Shown piece by piece: positions 15,883 to 25,130 of a DNA stretch of 64,000 nucleotides. Made by a program: the position numbers and the translations under genes. The notes under the pieces were generated by a model. It was not told where the DNA came from. It made no database searches and saw only the letters and a program-made list of their open reading frames with translations. The DNA is from VRUE01 sp963702035 (GTDB lineage: Bacteria > Actinomycetota > Thermoleophilia > Solirubrobacterales > 70-9). The stretch is taken from contig OY969700.1 in the NCBI GenBank assembly GCA_963702035.1, positions 2,418,001 through 2,482,000 on the forward strand. The letters are read 5' to 3'. Numbering within the stretch: the first letter of the stretch is position 1; each line of letters begins with the position of its first letter.

Positions 15883-17191
15883 TCGGATCAGCGGCGATGG
15901 CGCCGCTGCGATCGCGGCCAGCATCGAGCGCGGCATAGGGGAGGGCGCGCTCCCGCCCGGCGCTCCGCTGCCGGCCGTCCGCACGCTCGCCACCGAGCTC
16001 GGCGTCAGCCCGACGACCGTCGCCACCGCGTTCAAGGACCTGCGCTCGCGCGGACTCGTTGTCACTCGCTCCCGCAGCGGTACCCACGTCAGCTGGCGAC
16101 CTCCGGTCGCCGGGTCATGGCTGGGCACGGAGGCTCCGGCGGGCGTCCGCGATTTGGCGAGCGGCAACCCCGACCCCGAGCTGCTGCCCGACCTGACCCC
16201 GATTCTGCGCCGGATCGAGCCGCCGCGCCAGCTCTACGGCGGCGACCCGGCCGATCCTCAACTGATCGAGCTGGCCCGGGCCGAGCTCGGCGAGGCCGGG
16301 ATCGCCGCCGAGGACGTCGCCGTGGTCAATGGCGCCCTCGACGGGATCGAGCGCGCCCTCCAGGCACAGCTCCGGCCCGGCGACGTCGTCGCCGTCGAAG
16401 ACCCGGGCTTCGCCGGGCTCTTCGATCTCCTGCGCGCCCTCGGTCTCGCCCTGCGCCCGGTGGCGATCGACGGCAAGGGCATGGTTCCCTCAGCGCTCGC
16501 CGATGCGCTCGAGCAGGGCGCGAGCGCCGTGGTGGTCAACCCCCGTGGCCAGAACCCGACCGGCGCCTCGCTCGACGAGGAGCGCGCCGCGGAGCTGAAA
16601 CGCGTCCTCGATCTCAACCCTGACGCGATGGTCCTGGAGGACGACCACCTCGGCCCGATCGCGGGGTCCCTCCGTCTGACCCTGACGGCCGGTCGGCAGC
16701 GCTGGGCCGCCGCCCGCTCGCTGGCCAAGTCCCTGGGCCCCGATCTCCGCCTCGCCGTCCTGGCCGGCGACCCCCAGACGATCAGCCGAGTCCGCGGCCG
16801 CCAGGCCGTAGGCCCAGGCTGGGTAAGCCACCTCCTCCAGCGCACCGCGGCGACCCTATGGGCCGACCCCAAGACCGCCCCCAACCTAAAAAAGGCCACC
16901 ACGACCTACAGCAAGCGCCGCAAAGCCTTCATCTCAGCTCTCGCTGATCACGGCATCGAGGCTGGGGCCCCAAGCGGCCTAAACGTATGGATCCCGGTCC
17001 CCGACGAGACCAGTGTCGTGCAAGCACTACGAGAGGACGGCTGGGCCCTCGCCCCCGGCGCTCCCTTCCGCCTTCGCAGCGAGCCGGCGATCCGGGTCAC
17101 CATCAGCTCCCTCAAGCCAGACGAGGCGCTGGCACTGGCCGCCGCAATCGCGACGTCCCTGAGTCCGTCCCCCCAAACGCGCCCCGCATAG
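15860..17191 (+). CDS. MocR-family GntR/aminotransferase-like regulator
   Basis: 443 residues from GTG 15860; ATG 15872 is equally possible. The winged-helix GntR domain (about 8-75) reads LPAVRTLATELGVSPTTVATAFKDL. A fold-type-I PLP domain follows (95-435) with the PLP lysine K290 (SLAKSLGPDLR), NPRGQNPTGAS and a closing Arg motif FRLRSEP. MocR proteins sense PLP or amino acids. Divergence from a PNPOx-like gene suggests control of B6-related or flavin-type chemistry. Confidence 0.9.
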   Translation: MATEMTQYRISGDGAAAIAASIERGIGEGALPPGAPLPAVRTLATELGVSPTTVATAFKDLRSRGLVVTRSRSGTHVSWRPPVAGSWLGTEAPAGVRDLASGNPDPELLPDLTPILRRIEPPRQLYGGDPADPQLIELARAELGEAGIAAEDVAVVNGALDGIERALQAQLRPGDVVAVEDPGFAGLFDLLRALGLALRPVAIDGKGMVPSALADALEQGASAVVVNPRGQNPTGASLDEERAAELKRVLDLNPDAMVLEDDHLGPIAGSLRLTLTAGRQRWAAARSLAKSLGPDLRLAVLAGDPQTISRVRGRQAVGPGWVSHLLQRTAATLWADPKTAPNLKKATTTYSKRRKAFISALADHGIEAGAPSGLNVWIPVPDETSVVQALREDGWALAPGAPFRLRSEPAIRVTISSLKPDEALALAAAIATSLSPSPQTRPA

Positions 17192-17303
17192 GCCCCATCC
17201 GGTAGGGCTGAAACGTCTTGTACTTTTTCGGTGTGGGCTACGGGCGCCAGCCCACAAGCGATCCACCGAAACAAGTTAAGTGGAAGCCCTGCCGGATGGG
17301 GCC
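17191..17303. repeat. Palindromic element A, copy 2 (inverted orientation)
   Basis: Arms GGCCCCATCCGGTAGGGCT and its complement with one mismatch enclose AAACGTCTTGTACTTTTTCGGTG and CCACCGAAACAAGTTAAGTGG. It begins on the last base of the MocR stop codon. It is oriented opposite to copies 1, 3 and 4. Confidence 0.8.
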
Positions 17304-17315
17304 TCCACCAAGGCA

Positions 17316-17388
17316 CCACGATCCACCGAAAGAAGTTAAGTGGAGGCCCTACCGGATGGGCTCTCAAGCCAGCCCTACCGGATGGGGC
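17316..17388. repeat. Truncated extra arms of element A
   Basis: After copy 2 the right half is repeated: GATCCACCGAAAGAAGTTAA to CCTACCGGATGGGC (about 17316-17361), then only AGCCCTACCGGATGGGGC (17371-17388). These look like partial tandem duplications of the right arm. They end just before the MBL-rhodanese stop codon. Confidence 0.65.
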
Positions 17389-17390
17389 TT

Positions 17391-18782
17391 CTAAGCAGGC
17401 ACCGAGCCCATCTCGACCGGTCGCCCTTCGTCCTGCCAGGTCCCGACGCCCCCCCGTGCAACGTGAATCGTCGCGAACCCCTCGCGCTGCAACACCGAAG
17501 CCGCCAGCCCACTGCGTTTGCCGCCCTTGCAGATCGTCGCCAATGCCCGGTCGCGCGGCAGCTCGTCGAGCCGCCGCGCCAGCTCTCCATAGGGGATGTG
17601 CAGAGAGCCCTCGATGTGCCCCTCGGCGTACTCGGCGGCGCCGCGCACGTCGAGGACAAGCGGTGGCCCCTCGCCCTCGAGCAGCTCCGCCAGGCCGTCG
17701 GGCCCGATTGGCTCGATCCGCTCGACCGGGCGCTCCTCCGCCCGCCAGGCGCTCATCCCGCCGCCGAGGAAGCCGCGCACCCGCAGGCCGACCGCGGCGA
17801 GCAGCTCGGCCGCCTCGAGCTCGTTGCCGTCCGAAGCGGCAACGACGACGACCTCGCCGTCGGGCGGGACGACCTGCGCGACCTTGGTGGCGAAGCCGGT
17901 GTCGTAGCCCGAGGCGCTGATCGCGCCCGGGATGTGGGCCTCGTCGAACTGCTCGTTGGTGCGCGAGTCGACGGCGTAGGCGCCGGCGGCGATCGCCGCC
18001 TCGAAGCGGCGCGGCGTCAGCGACGCGGGCGAGCCGATCGACTCGACCAGCGGGCCGCGGTTGAGGGCGACGATGTGCTCGACGTTGGGTGGCCGCTCGC
18101 CGATGCTCGCGACCGCGTCGTCGATGAACTCGGCTTCGTCGGTCAGGGCAAGCGCGCGGTTGTGGCGGCGCTCGAAGCCGATCGTCGAGGAGGTCTTGAG
18201 GTCGATGCCGGAGCTTCCGCAGAGCGAGCCGCCGAGGTGGCCGGGCCAGACCTCGACCTCGTCGGGCAGCGAGAGCAGCCGCTCGTGCAGCGAGCGGAAG
18301 ATGCCGGCCGCGCCCTCGCGTGGCTCGACCGCGAGGTCAGGGCGGGCGACGTCGCCGACGAAGAGCGAGTCGCCGCTCAGCACAGCGACCGGGTCGCCGC
18401 CGCGCTCGGCGTCGCGGAGCAGGAAGGAGGTGTGCTCGGGCCGGTGGCCGGGGGTGTGGATCGCCTCGATCGAGACCGCGTCGCCCAGCGCCAGCGTCCA
18501 GCCGTCGTCGAAGGCCTCGTGCTCGTACTCGGCCTCGGCCAGCGCGTTGACGTGGATCGTCGCTCCGGTGGCCCGGGCGAGGCGGCCGTGACCGGAGACG
18601 TGGTCGGCGTGGTTGTGCGTCTCCAGCACGTGCTCGATCCGCACCCCGTGCAGGCGGGCGAGGTTCACGTATGGATCGATGTCCCATTGCGGGTCGACCA
18701 CGGCGGCGACGCCCGCGCCGGAGTCGCCGACCAGGTAGGAGGCGCAACCGAGGTCCTCGTGGATTATCTGCCGGAAGAGCAT
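17391..18782 (-). CDS. MBL-fold hydrolase with two rhodanese domains (persulfide dioxygenase-like)
   Basis: 463 residues. The metallo-beta-lactamase domain (1-245) has THNHADHVSGH (H56, H58, D60, H61) and later GHRPEHTSF, as in ETHE1/BaeB-type persulfide dioxygenases. Rhodanese domain 1 (about 255-350) has no cysteine at the active loop (VVAASDGNE), so it is probably non-catalytic. Rhodanese domain 2 (365-460) keeps C418 in CKGGKRSG. The protein likely handles glutathione- or thiol-persulfides and sulfane sulfur. It is divergent from acs. Confidence 0.9.
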   Translation of the reverse strand: MLFRQIIHEDLGCASYLVGDSGAGVAAVVDPQWDIDPYVNLARLHGVRIEHVLETHNHADHVSGHGRLARATGATIHVNALAEAEYEHEAFDDGWTLALGDAVSIEAIHTPGHRPEHTSFLLRDAERGGDPVAVLSGDSLFVGDVARPDLAVEPREGAAGIFRSLHERLLSLPDEVEVWPGHLGGSLCGSSGIDLKTSSTIGFERRHNRALALTDEAEFIDDAVASIGERPPNVEHIVALNRGPLVESIGSPASLTPRRFEAAIAAGAYAVDSRTNEQFDEAHIPGAISASGYDTGFATKVAQVVPPDGEVVVVAASDGNELEAAELLAAVGLRVRGFLGGGMSAWRAEERPVERIEPIGPDGLAELLEGEGPPLVLDVRGAAEYAEGHIEGSLHIPYGELARRLDELPRDRALATICKGGKRSGLAASVLQREGFATIHVARGGVGTWQDEGRPVEMGSVPA

Positions 18783-18835
18783 TTGAGCGAACGGGTACCG
18801 TTCTCGGTCAGATTAGCGGCCGAGGAGGGAGTGCG

Positions 18836-20818
<1,983 letters not shown>

Positions 20819-20819
20819 A

Positions 20820-20859
20820 TTGCAGCCTTTGCCCCACTATGGGTGGGGAAAGGCTGCAA
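20820..20859. terminator. Bidirectional hairpin between acsA and K+ channel gene
   Basis: TTGCAGCCTTT (20820-20830) pairs with AAAGGCTGCAA (20849-20859). An inner CCCCAC/GTGGGG-type stem encloses a TATG loop, with one bulged G. It lies two bases after the acsA stop and just before the channel gene stop. Confidence 0.7.
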
Positions 20860-20868
20860 CAAGAGCGG

Positions 20869-21675
20869 TCAGGGGGTGCGTTCGTCGACCATGTGCTCGA
20901 CGGCCACCTCCAGCGCCTCGAGCTGCTCGCGGACGTTGCGCAGCTCGCGCAGGGCGATCGCCTCGGCACTGAGCGCCTCTGCCTCCAGCTCCGCCTCGAC
21001 TTCGGCGATCTCGGGGCCAAGGAAGCGCTGGGCGATCGCGCCGGTGAGCAGGGCGACGAAGGAGATGCCGACGAGTACGACCACCACGCCGACCACCTGG
21101 CCGCCGGTCGTCATCGGGTAGATGTTCGAGCCGAGCGTGGTCATCGAGGTGACCGCCCAGTAGATCCCGTCCCAGGCGGTGAGGTGCTGGCTGTGCCTCT
21201 CGAAGCCGACGAAGAGCGCGCCGCCGGCGATCGCGGTCAGCATCGCGAGCAGCGCCGCGTAGTGCAGGCCGCGCAGCGAGAAGGCCTGGCGCGAGAGCTG
21301 GGCGAGGCGCAGCAGGCGGAGGAGGCGCAGCAGGCGCAACACGCGCAGGCTCTGCAGGCCGGGCGGTAGCACCGGTGGGGTGAAGACGACGATGATCAGG
21401 TCCAACGGGTGGTGCTTGAGCCAGGTCCACCGGTGCGGCACGACCGCCAGCATCACGACGAGCTCGGTGAGGAAGGCGAGCCAGATGATCCAGTTGAGCG
21501 CGTGGGCGATGTCCAGCACCCATCCCCCGGGATGCGACTCGCTGATCGCCACCGCGGGAATCGTCAGCGCCGCGGCAACCAGCATCGGCGTGTTGAGGAC
21601 TTCGGCGACGCGCGTGCTACGCGCGTCCATCCCTGGCTCGTAGGCGGCCGACTTGTCGGTACTCGCGGCGCTCAT
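20869..21675 (-). CDS. Voltage-sensor-type potassium channel with unusual filter
   Basis: 268 residues. Hydrophobic segments S1-S3 (about 30-100) lead to an S4-like helix with Arg/Leu periodicity (LRVLRLLRLLRLLRLAQL, 110-127). The pore follows (140-215), with the selectivity loop SMTTLGSNIYP where most channels have TVGYGD. A C-terminal helix of alternating Glu/Ala (225-268) is likely a coiled-coil tetramerisation domain. It is an inner-membrane ion channel; K+ selectivity is not certain given the filter. Its 5' side carries the tRNA-like/structured region, which may be its leader. Confidence 0.8.
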   Translation of the reverse strand: MSAASTDKSAAYEPGMDARSTRVAEVLNTPMLVAAALTIPAVAISESHPGGWVLDIAHALNWIIWLAFLTELVVMLAVVPHRWTWLKHHPLDLIIVVFTPPVLPPGLQSLRVLRLLRLLRLLRLAQLSRQAFSLRGLHYAALLAMLTAIAGGALFVGFERHSQHLTAWDGIYWAVTSMTTLGSNIYPMTTGGQVVGVVVVLVGISFVALLTGAIAQRFLGPEIAEVEAELEAEALSAEAIALRELRNVREQLEALEVAVEHMVDERTP

Positions 21676-21726
21676 CCGCGCCTACTTCGACGCGCCCGCC
21701 CTTGTGCCTACCTCCAGAAACGACAA

Positions 21727-21840
21727 GACCCGCCGGAGCGGGTCGAGTCTGGCGAAGCGGGGTACCACCCCGCAGGCGGCTGAGAACCGTGTCCCAGGCT
21801 AGCACGAGCCGCACCAGCACCCGACCTGCTCCGGCGGGTC
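21727..21840 (-). ncRNA. Structured leader-like element downstream of the tRNA-like gene
   Basis: A 114-base segment bounded by perfect 13-base inverted arms (GACCCGCCGGAGC 21727-21739 and its complement 21828-21840). On the minus strand it contains CGGTTCTCAGCCGCCTG, the exact complement of the anticodon arm of the tRNA-like gene next to it. It then has a GCGGGG/CCCCGC hairpin around TGGTA, and ends in a GACCCGC-TCCG-GCGGGTC hairpin followed by TTGTCGTTT. The TGGTACC core resembles a T-box antiterminator. It lies upstream of the K+ channel gene on the same strand. Confidence 0.5.
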
Positions 21841-21845
21841 ATATG

Positions 21846-21934
21846 CGGAGGGCGCCGGACTCGAACCGGATCCGATGGTTGATCGGACAGAGCGGTTCTC
21901 AGCCGCCTGGAGACACCCGTCCCCTTCGCCCTCC
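21846..21934 (-). tRNA. tRNA(Sec)-like / allo-tRNA with anticodon GAG
   Basis: 89 bases fold as a class II tRNA. There is an 8-bp acceptor GGAGGGCG/CGCCCTCC, linker AA, 6-bp D stem GGGGAC/GTCTCC with a 4-base loop GGGT, and anticodon stem GGCGG/CCGCT with loop CTGAGAA (anticodon GAG). A long variable arm TCCGAT-CAACC-ATCGGA follows, then a 4-bp T stem CCGG around TTCGAGT with one unpaired T before it, and discriminator G. No CCA is encoded. The 8-bp acceptor, 6-bp D stem and 4-base D loop are hallmarks of tRNA(Sec) and of the 8/4 allo-tRNAs, not of tRNA(Leu). Long arm plus G73 predict serylation. CTC is a major Leu codon here, so ordinary use in translation would be harmful. Confidence 0.65.
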
Positions 21935-21975
21935 TGCCGGCGACGCTACCAAGCAAATCTGCCCATTTCGGCCGT

Positions 21976-22005
21976 TTGAGAGAATTGGTACAGAGAATTG
22001 ATACT
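21976..22005 (+). promoter_or_regulatory. Sigma-70-like promoter of MFS gene
   Basis: TTGAGA (21976-21981) and GATACT (22000-22005) are separated by 18 bases in an A/T-rich stretch. GTTTGAGA recurs at 22009-22016 and GTTTGAA shortly after, possibly a repressor site. Confidence 0.5.
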
Positions 22006-22068
22006 TCTGTTTGAGAAACGTTTGAAAGTGTGGCTCCCCAGGAGCGCAGGGCACCTTGAAGGAGATCG

Positions 22069-23307
22069 ATGAGCGCCGCGGTCCGGCGCAGCTTCCACTC
22101 GCTCACCGTCCCCAACTACCGGCGCTATTTCGCCGGCCAGGTCGTCTCGCTGTCCGGGAACTGGATGCAGACCGTCGCCGCGGTCTGGCTGATCCTCAGC
22201 CTCACCGGCAGCGGCGTCGCCGTCGGCCTGACCACCGCCCTGCAGTTCCTGCCGATGCTTCTCTTCGGCGCCTGGGGCGGGCTGCTCGCCGACCGCTTCG
22301 CCAAGCGGAGCCTGCTGATCGTGACCCAGGCGCTGATGGCGCTGCCCGCGATCGGCCTCTTCGCGGTGACCGAGACTGGGGCGGTCGCGCCCTGGATGGT
22401 CTACCTCGCGGTCTTCGCGATGGGCTTGGTCAATGCGGTCGACAACCCGACCCGGCAGAGCTTCGCGATCGAGATGGTCGGCCCGGACCGGGTCGTCAAC
22501 GCGGTCAGCCTCAACAGCGTCATCGTCCAGTCGGCGCGGATCGTCGGCCCGGCGATCGGCGGGCTGCTGATCGCGGGGTTCGGCGTCGGCCTTTGCTTCG
22601 GCGTCAACGCGCTCACCTTCGCGGCGATGATTCTCGCCCTCTGGCGGATGGATCCGGCGCTGCTGCGCTCGGCTCCCACCGGCGGCCGCGAGCCCGGCGC
22701 GATCCGGGCCGGCCTGCGCTACGTCAAGCGGACGCCGGCGCTGATGGTGCCGCTGGCGCTGATGGCATTGGTCGGCACCTTCGGCTTCAACTTCCAGGTC
22801 GTGCTGCCGTTGCTTGCCCGCTTCAGCTTCGACGGTGGCGCCAGTACTTACGCCGTGCTGGTCTCGGCGATGGGCGTCGGCTCGCTCGCCGGCGCGCTGG
22901 TCACCGGCGCCCACGGCCGCACCGGCCCGCGCCTGATCGCCGCCGCGGCGCTCGCCTTCGGCGTCTCGGCGCTGCTCGCCGCGGCGATGCCGGCGCTGGC
23001 CCTCGAGATCCCGATGCTCGCCCTGCTCGGCGCCGCCGCGGTCACCTTCGCCGCGACGATCAACTCGACCCTGCAGCTCGCCGTCGAGCCGGCAATGCGG
23101 GGCCGGGTGATGGCGCTCTACTCGGTCGTCTTCCTCGGCTCGACGCCGATCGGCGGACCGCTGACCGGCTGGCTCTCCGAGGCCTACGACCCGCGCGTTG
23201 CGCTCCTCCTCGCGGCGATCGCCGGCCTGAGCGCCGCCTGGGCCGCCCACGTCACGCTCGGCCGGATCGCGAAGACGGCCGAGTGCCACGTGGCAGCGGC
23301 GTCATGA
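22069..23307 (+). CDS. MFS exporter (EntS/MFS_3-like)
   Basis: 412 residues with GAAGGAGATCG immediately before the ATG, a strong ribosome binding site. About twelve membrane helices; the N-terminal pattern NYRRYFAGQVVSLSGNWMQT and the loop LLADRFAKRS are typical of the EntS-like branch of the major facilitator superfamily, which exports siderophores or drugs by proton antiport. The substrate is not predictable. Single gene, followed by a strong hairpin. Confidence 0.9.
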   Translation: MSAAVRRSFHSLTVPNYRRYFAGQVVSLSGNWMQTVAAVWLILSLTGSGVAVGLTTALQFLPMLLFGAWGGLLADRFAKRSLLIVTQALMALPAIGLFAVTETGAVAPWMVYLAVFAMGLVNAVDNPTRQSFAIEMVGPDRVVNAVSLNSVIVQSARIVGPAIGGLLIAGFGVGLCFGVNALTFAAMILALWRMDPALLRSAPTGGREPGAIRAGLRYVKRTPALMVPLALMALVGTFGFNFQVVLPLLARFSFDGGASTYAVLVSAMGVGSLAGALVTGAHGRTGPRLIAAAALAFGVSALLAAAMPALALEIPMLALLGAAAVTFAATINSTLQLAVEPAMRGRVMALYSVVFLGSTPIGGPLTGWLSEAYDPRVALLLAAIAGLSAAWAAHVTLGRIAKTAECHVAAAS

Positions 23308-23312
23308 CGAGC

Positions 23313-23355
23313 GCGTTCGTCCTTTGTCCCGCATAGCCGTACAAAGGACGAACGC
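23313..23355. terminator. Bidirectional hairpin between MFS and ABC-transporter genes
   Basis: GCGTTCGTCCTTTGT (23313-23327) and ACAAAGGACGAACGC (23341-23355) are a perfect 15-bp stem; the 13-base loop contains CATAGCCGT. Flanking GACGA and TCGTC extend it. It lies right after the MFS stop in a convergent gap. Confidence 0.75.
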
Positions 23356-23372
23356 GGTGCTCGTCGGGTCGG

Positions 23373-24359
23373 TCAGCCGGTGTAGCCGGCTTCGCTCAGG
23401 TACGCGGCCGCTGCCTTGGCCGGCGACTGCTTTTCGAGTTCGACCCTGGCGTCGAGCTCCTGCATGACCGGCAGGGTCAGGCCTTCCTGGACCTGGACGA
23501 TCGTCTTTTCGTAGTCGGGACCGGCCTTTTCCGCGGTCGCGGCCTTGGTCACGAAGATGACGTTGCCCGCCGGGAAGACGTGCTTGTCGTCTTCGAGGAT
23601 GACGAACTTGTCCTTCTCCGCCGAGAGCTGCGGATCGGTGGTGAAGAGGATCGAGAGGTCGGCCTGGCCCTTTTCGAGCACGGTGTAGCGCAGGCTGATG
23701 TCGACCGGCGTGAACGACTTGAATTTGAGTCCGTAGTACTTTTCGAGCCCGGCCAGGCAGTCGATCCGCTGGCGGCACTCGGGCGAGCCGTAGAGGCTCA
23801 TTTCTTCGGACTGGCCTTCGAGGTCGGAGATCGTCTTCAGATTGCGTTCTCCGGCCGTCTTCTTCAGCGTGCCGACCGCGTTGGCGCTGGCGAACGGGGT
23901 CGGCGGGAAGGCCGTCAGCCCTTCGGTTTCAAATTCTTCGTTGGCCTTTTCGTAGGCGGGCTGCGCGCCGGCGGGGACTTCTTCGGGTTCGATGCCGAAG
24001 AACGAGGTCAGCGCCGTGCTGGCGTACTCGGGATAGCCGGAGACCTGCCCCGTCTTCACCGCCTGGTGGGCGACCGTTTCAGAGCCGAGGTTGAGCGCCG
24101 TCTTCACCTTGTAGCCGGCGGCCTTCAGCGCCTGGGCGTAGATTTCCCCGAGGATTTCCTGTTCGGGAAAGTTCTTCGAGCCGATCGTCAGGCTGACCTT
24201 GCCGTTTGCTGGGTTGGAGACGATCGCGCCGCCGCCTTCCGCGCCCCCGCTTTCGGTGCTGCTGTCGTTGCTTGAGCCGCAGGCAGCGACTCCGAGGCTG
24301 AGGAAGAGCGCAAGCAGTACCGCTACGGAGGCGCGCGCCCTCTGGGTCGTGTTTCTCAC
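23373..24359 (-). CDS. Quaternary-amine-type ABC transporter substrate-binding lipoprotein (OpuCC/OsmX-like)
   Basis: 328 residues. The lipoprotein signal ends in LGVAACGSS (lipidated Cys near 27), followed by a Ser/Gly/Glu-rich tether. The ligand domain opens with LTIGSKNFPEQEILGEIYAQ, the OpuAC-family start, and continues with ETVAHQAVKTGQVSGYPEY. It captures betaine-like compatible solutes for the permeases encoded just upstream. Ergothioneine or choline binders share this fold. It is the last gene of the minus-strand run. Glu is mostly GAA. Confidence 0.88.
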   Translation of the reverse strand: MRNTTQRARASVAVLLALFLSLGVAACGSSNDSSTESGGAEGGGAIVSNPANGKVSLTIGSKNFPEQEILGEIYAQALKAAGYKVKTALNLGSETVAHQAVKTGQVSGYPEYASTALTSFFGIEPEEVPAGAQPAYEKANEEFETEGLTAFPPTPFASANAVGTLKKTAGERNLKTISDLEGQSEEMSLYGSPECRQRIDCLAGLEKYYGLKFKSFTPVDISLRYTVLEKGQADLSILFTTDPQLSAEKDKFVILEDDKHVFPAGNVIFVTKAATAEKAGPDYEKTIVQVQEGLTLPVMQELDARVELEKQSPAKAAAAYLSEAGYTG

Positions 24360-24407
24360 TGTGCTTCCTCTCTTGTCGATTGCATTGCGGTCGTTTCTGG
24401 GAACAGG

Positions 24408-25130
24408 TCAGGTCGGACTGAGCCGCAAGCCTCTCGAAGTGAGCAGACGTTGCAGCCAGGCGAGCAGCGACTCCAGCACCACCGCGAGCAGGGCGACCAG
24501 GATCGCCCCGGCCAGCACCCCGCTGGCGCCGTAGACGTTGCGGTTGATGATGAAGTCGCCCAGCGTGAGCACGCCGGCCAGTGGGGCGATCGTCGCCGTC
24601 GCGACGATCGCGATCGTCGCGCCGCGGATCCCGGCCATCAGGGTCGGGACCGCCAGCGGCATCTCCACCTTGAAGAGGATCTCCGGCTCGGTCATGCCGA
24701 TCCCCCGCGCCGCGTCGACCGAGGCGCGGTCGGCCTGGCGGATGCCGACGAAGGTGTTGGTCAGGATCGGCGGCACGCCGAGCACGGCAAGCGCAATGCT
24801 CACGTTCAGCAGCCCGACGCCGATCACGGCGGCCATGAAGGCGATCAGCGCCAGCTCGGGGATCGCCCGGCCGACGTTGCCGAGGCCGACGGCGAGCAGC
24901 TCGCCGGTGCCGCGGTGGCCGAGGTAGAGGCCGAGCGGCAGCGCGACGACGAGCGCGATCGCGAGCGCGATCGCGGTCAGCTCGAGCTGGGTGATCGTCA
25001 GTTCGATCACCTGTTCGAGGCCGCCGACCTTCTTGCCGCCGGTGACGTTCGAGCTCTGCGGCTCGAAGATGAATTCGATCGCGCCGCCGATCGAGGCCGG
25101 CAGGAAGGGAGGGAGGAGGCCGCCGATCAC
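24408..25130 (-). CDS. ABC transporter permease (OpuCB/OpuCD-like), second
   Basis: 240 residues with five or six membrane helices. The binding-protein-dependent transport motif that docks the ATPase is seen around DAARGIGMTEPEILFKVEMP (about 150-170). An N-terminal extension (1-35) precedes ELTITQLELTAIALAIAL. It pairs with the permease encoded immediately upstream, whose stop overlaps its start by four bases. Confidence 0.9.
   Translation of the reverse strand: MIGGLLPPFLPASIGGAIEFIFEPQSSNVTGGKKVGGLEQVIELTITQLELTAIALAIALVVALPLGLYLGHRGTGELLAVGLGNVGRAIPELALIAFMAAVIGVGLLNVSIALAVLGVPPILTNTFVGIRQADRASVDAARGIGMTEPEILFKVEMPLAVPTLMAGIRGATIAIVATATIAPLAGVLTLGDFIINRNVYGASGVLAGAILVALLAVVLESLLAWLQRLLTSRGLRLSPT

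Noticed and set aside
21846..21934. Ordinary tRNA-Leu(GAG)
   Set aside because: The D arm (6-bp stem, 4-base loop), 8-bp acceptor and discriminator G do not fit tRNA-Leu, which has a 7-bp acceptor, a longer D loop and A73.
21846..21934. Standard selenocysteine tRNA (selC)
   Set aside because: The anticodon is GAG, not TCA, and no selA, selB or SECIS-containing gene is seen in the window.
21727..21934. Canonical T-box riboswitch
   Set aside because: A TGGTACC core and a terminator-like hairpin are present, but no specifier loop or standard Stem I elements could be identified, and the downstream gene is not amino-acid related. Kept only as a resemblance.
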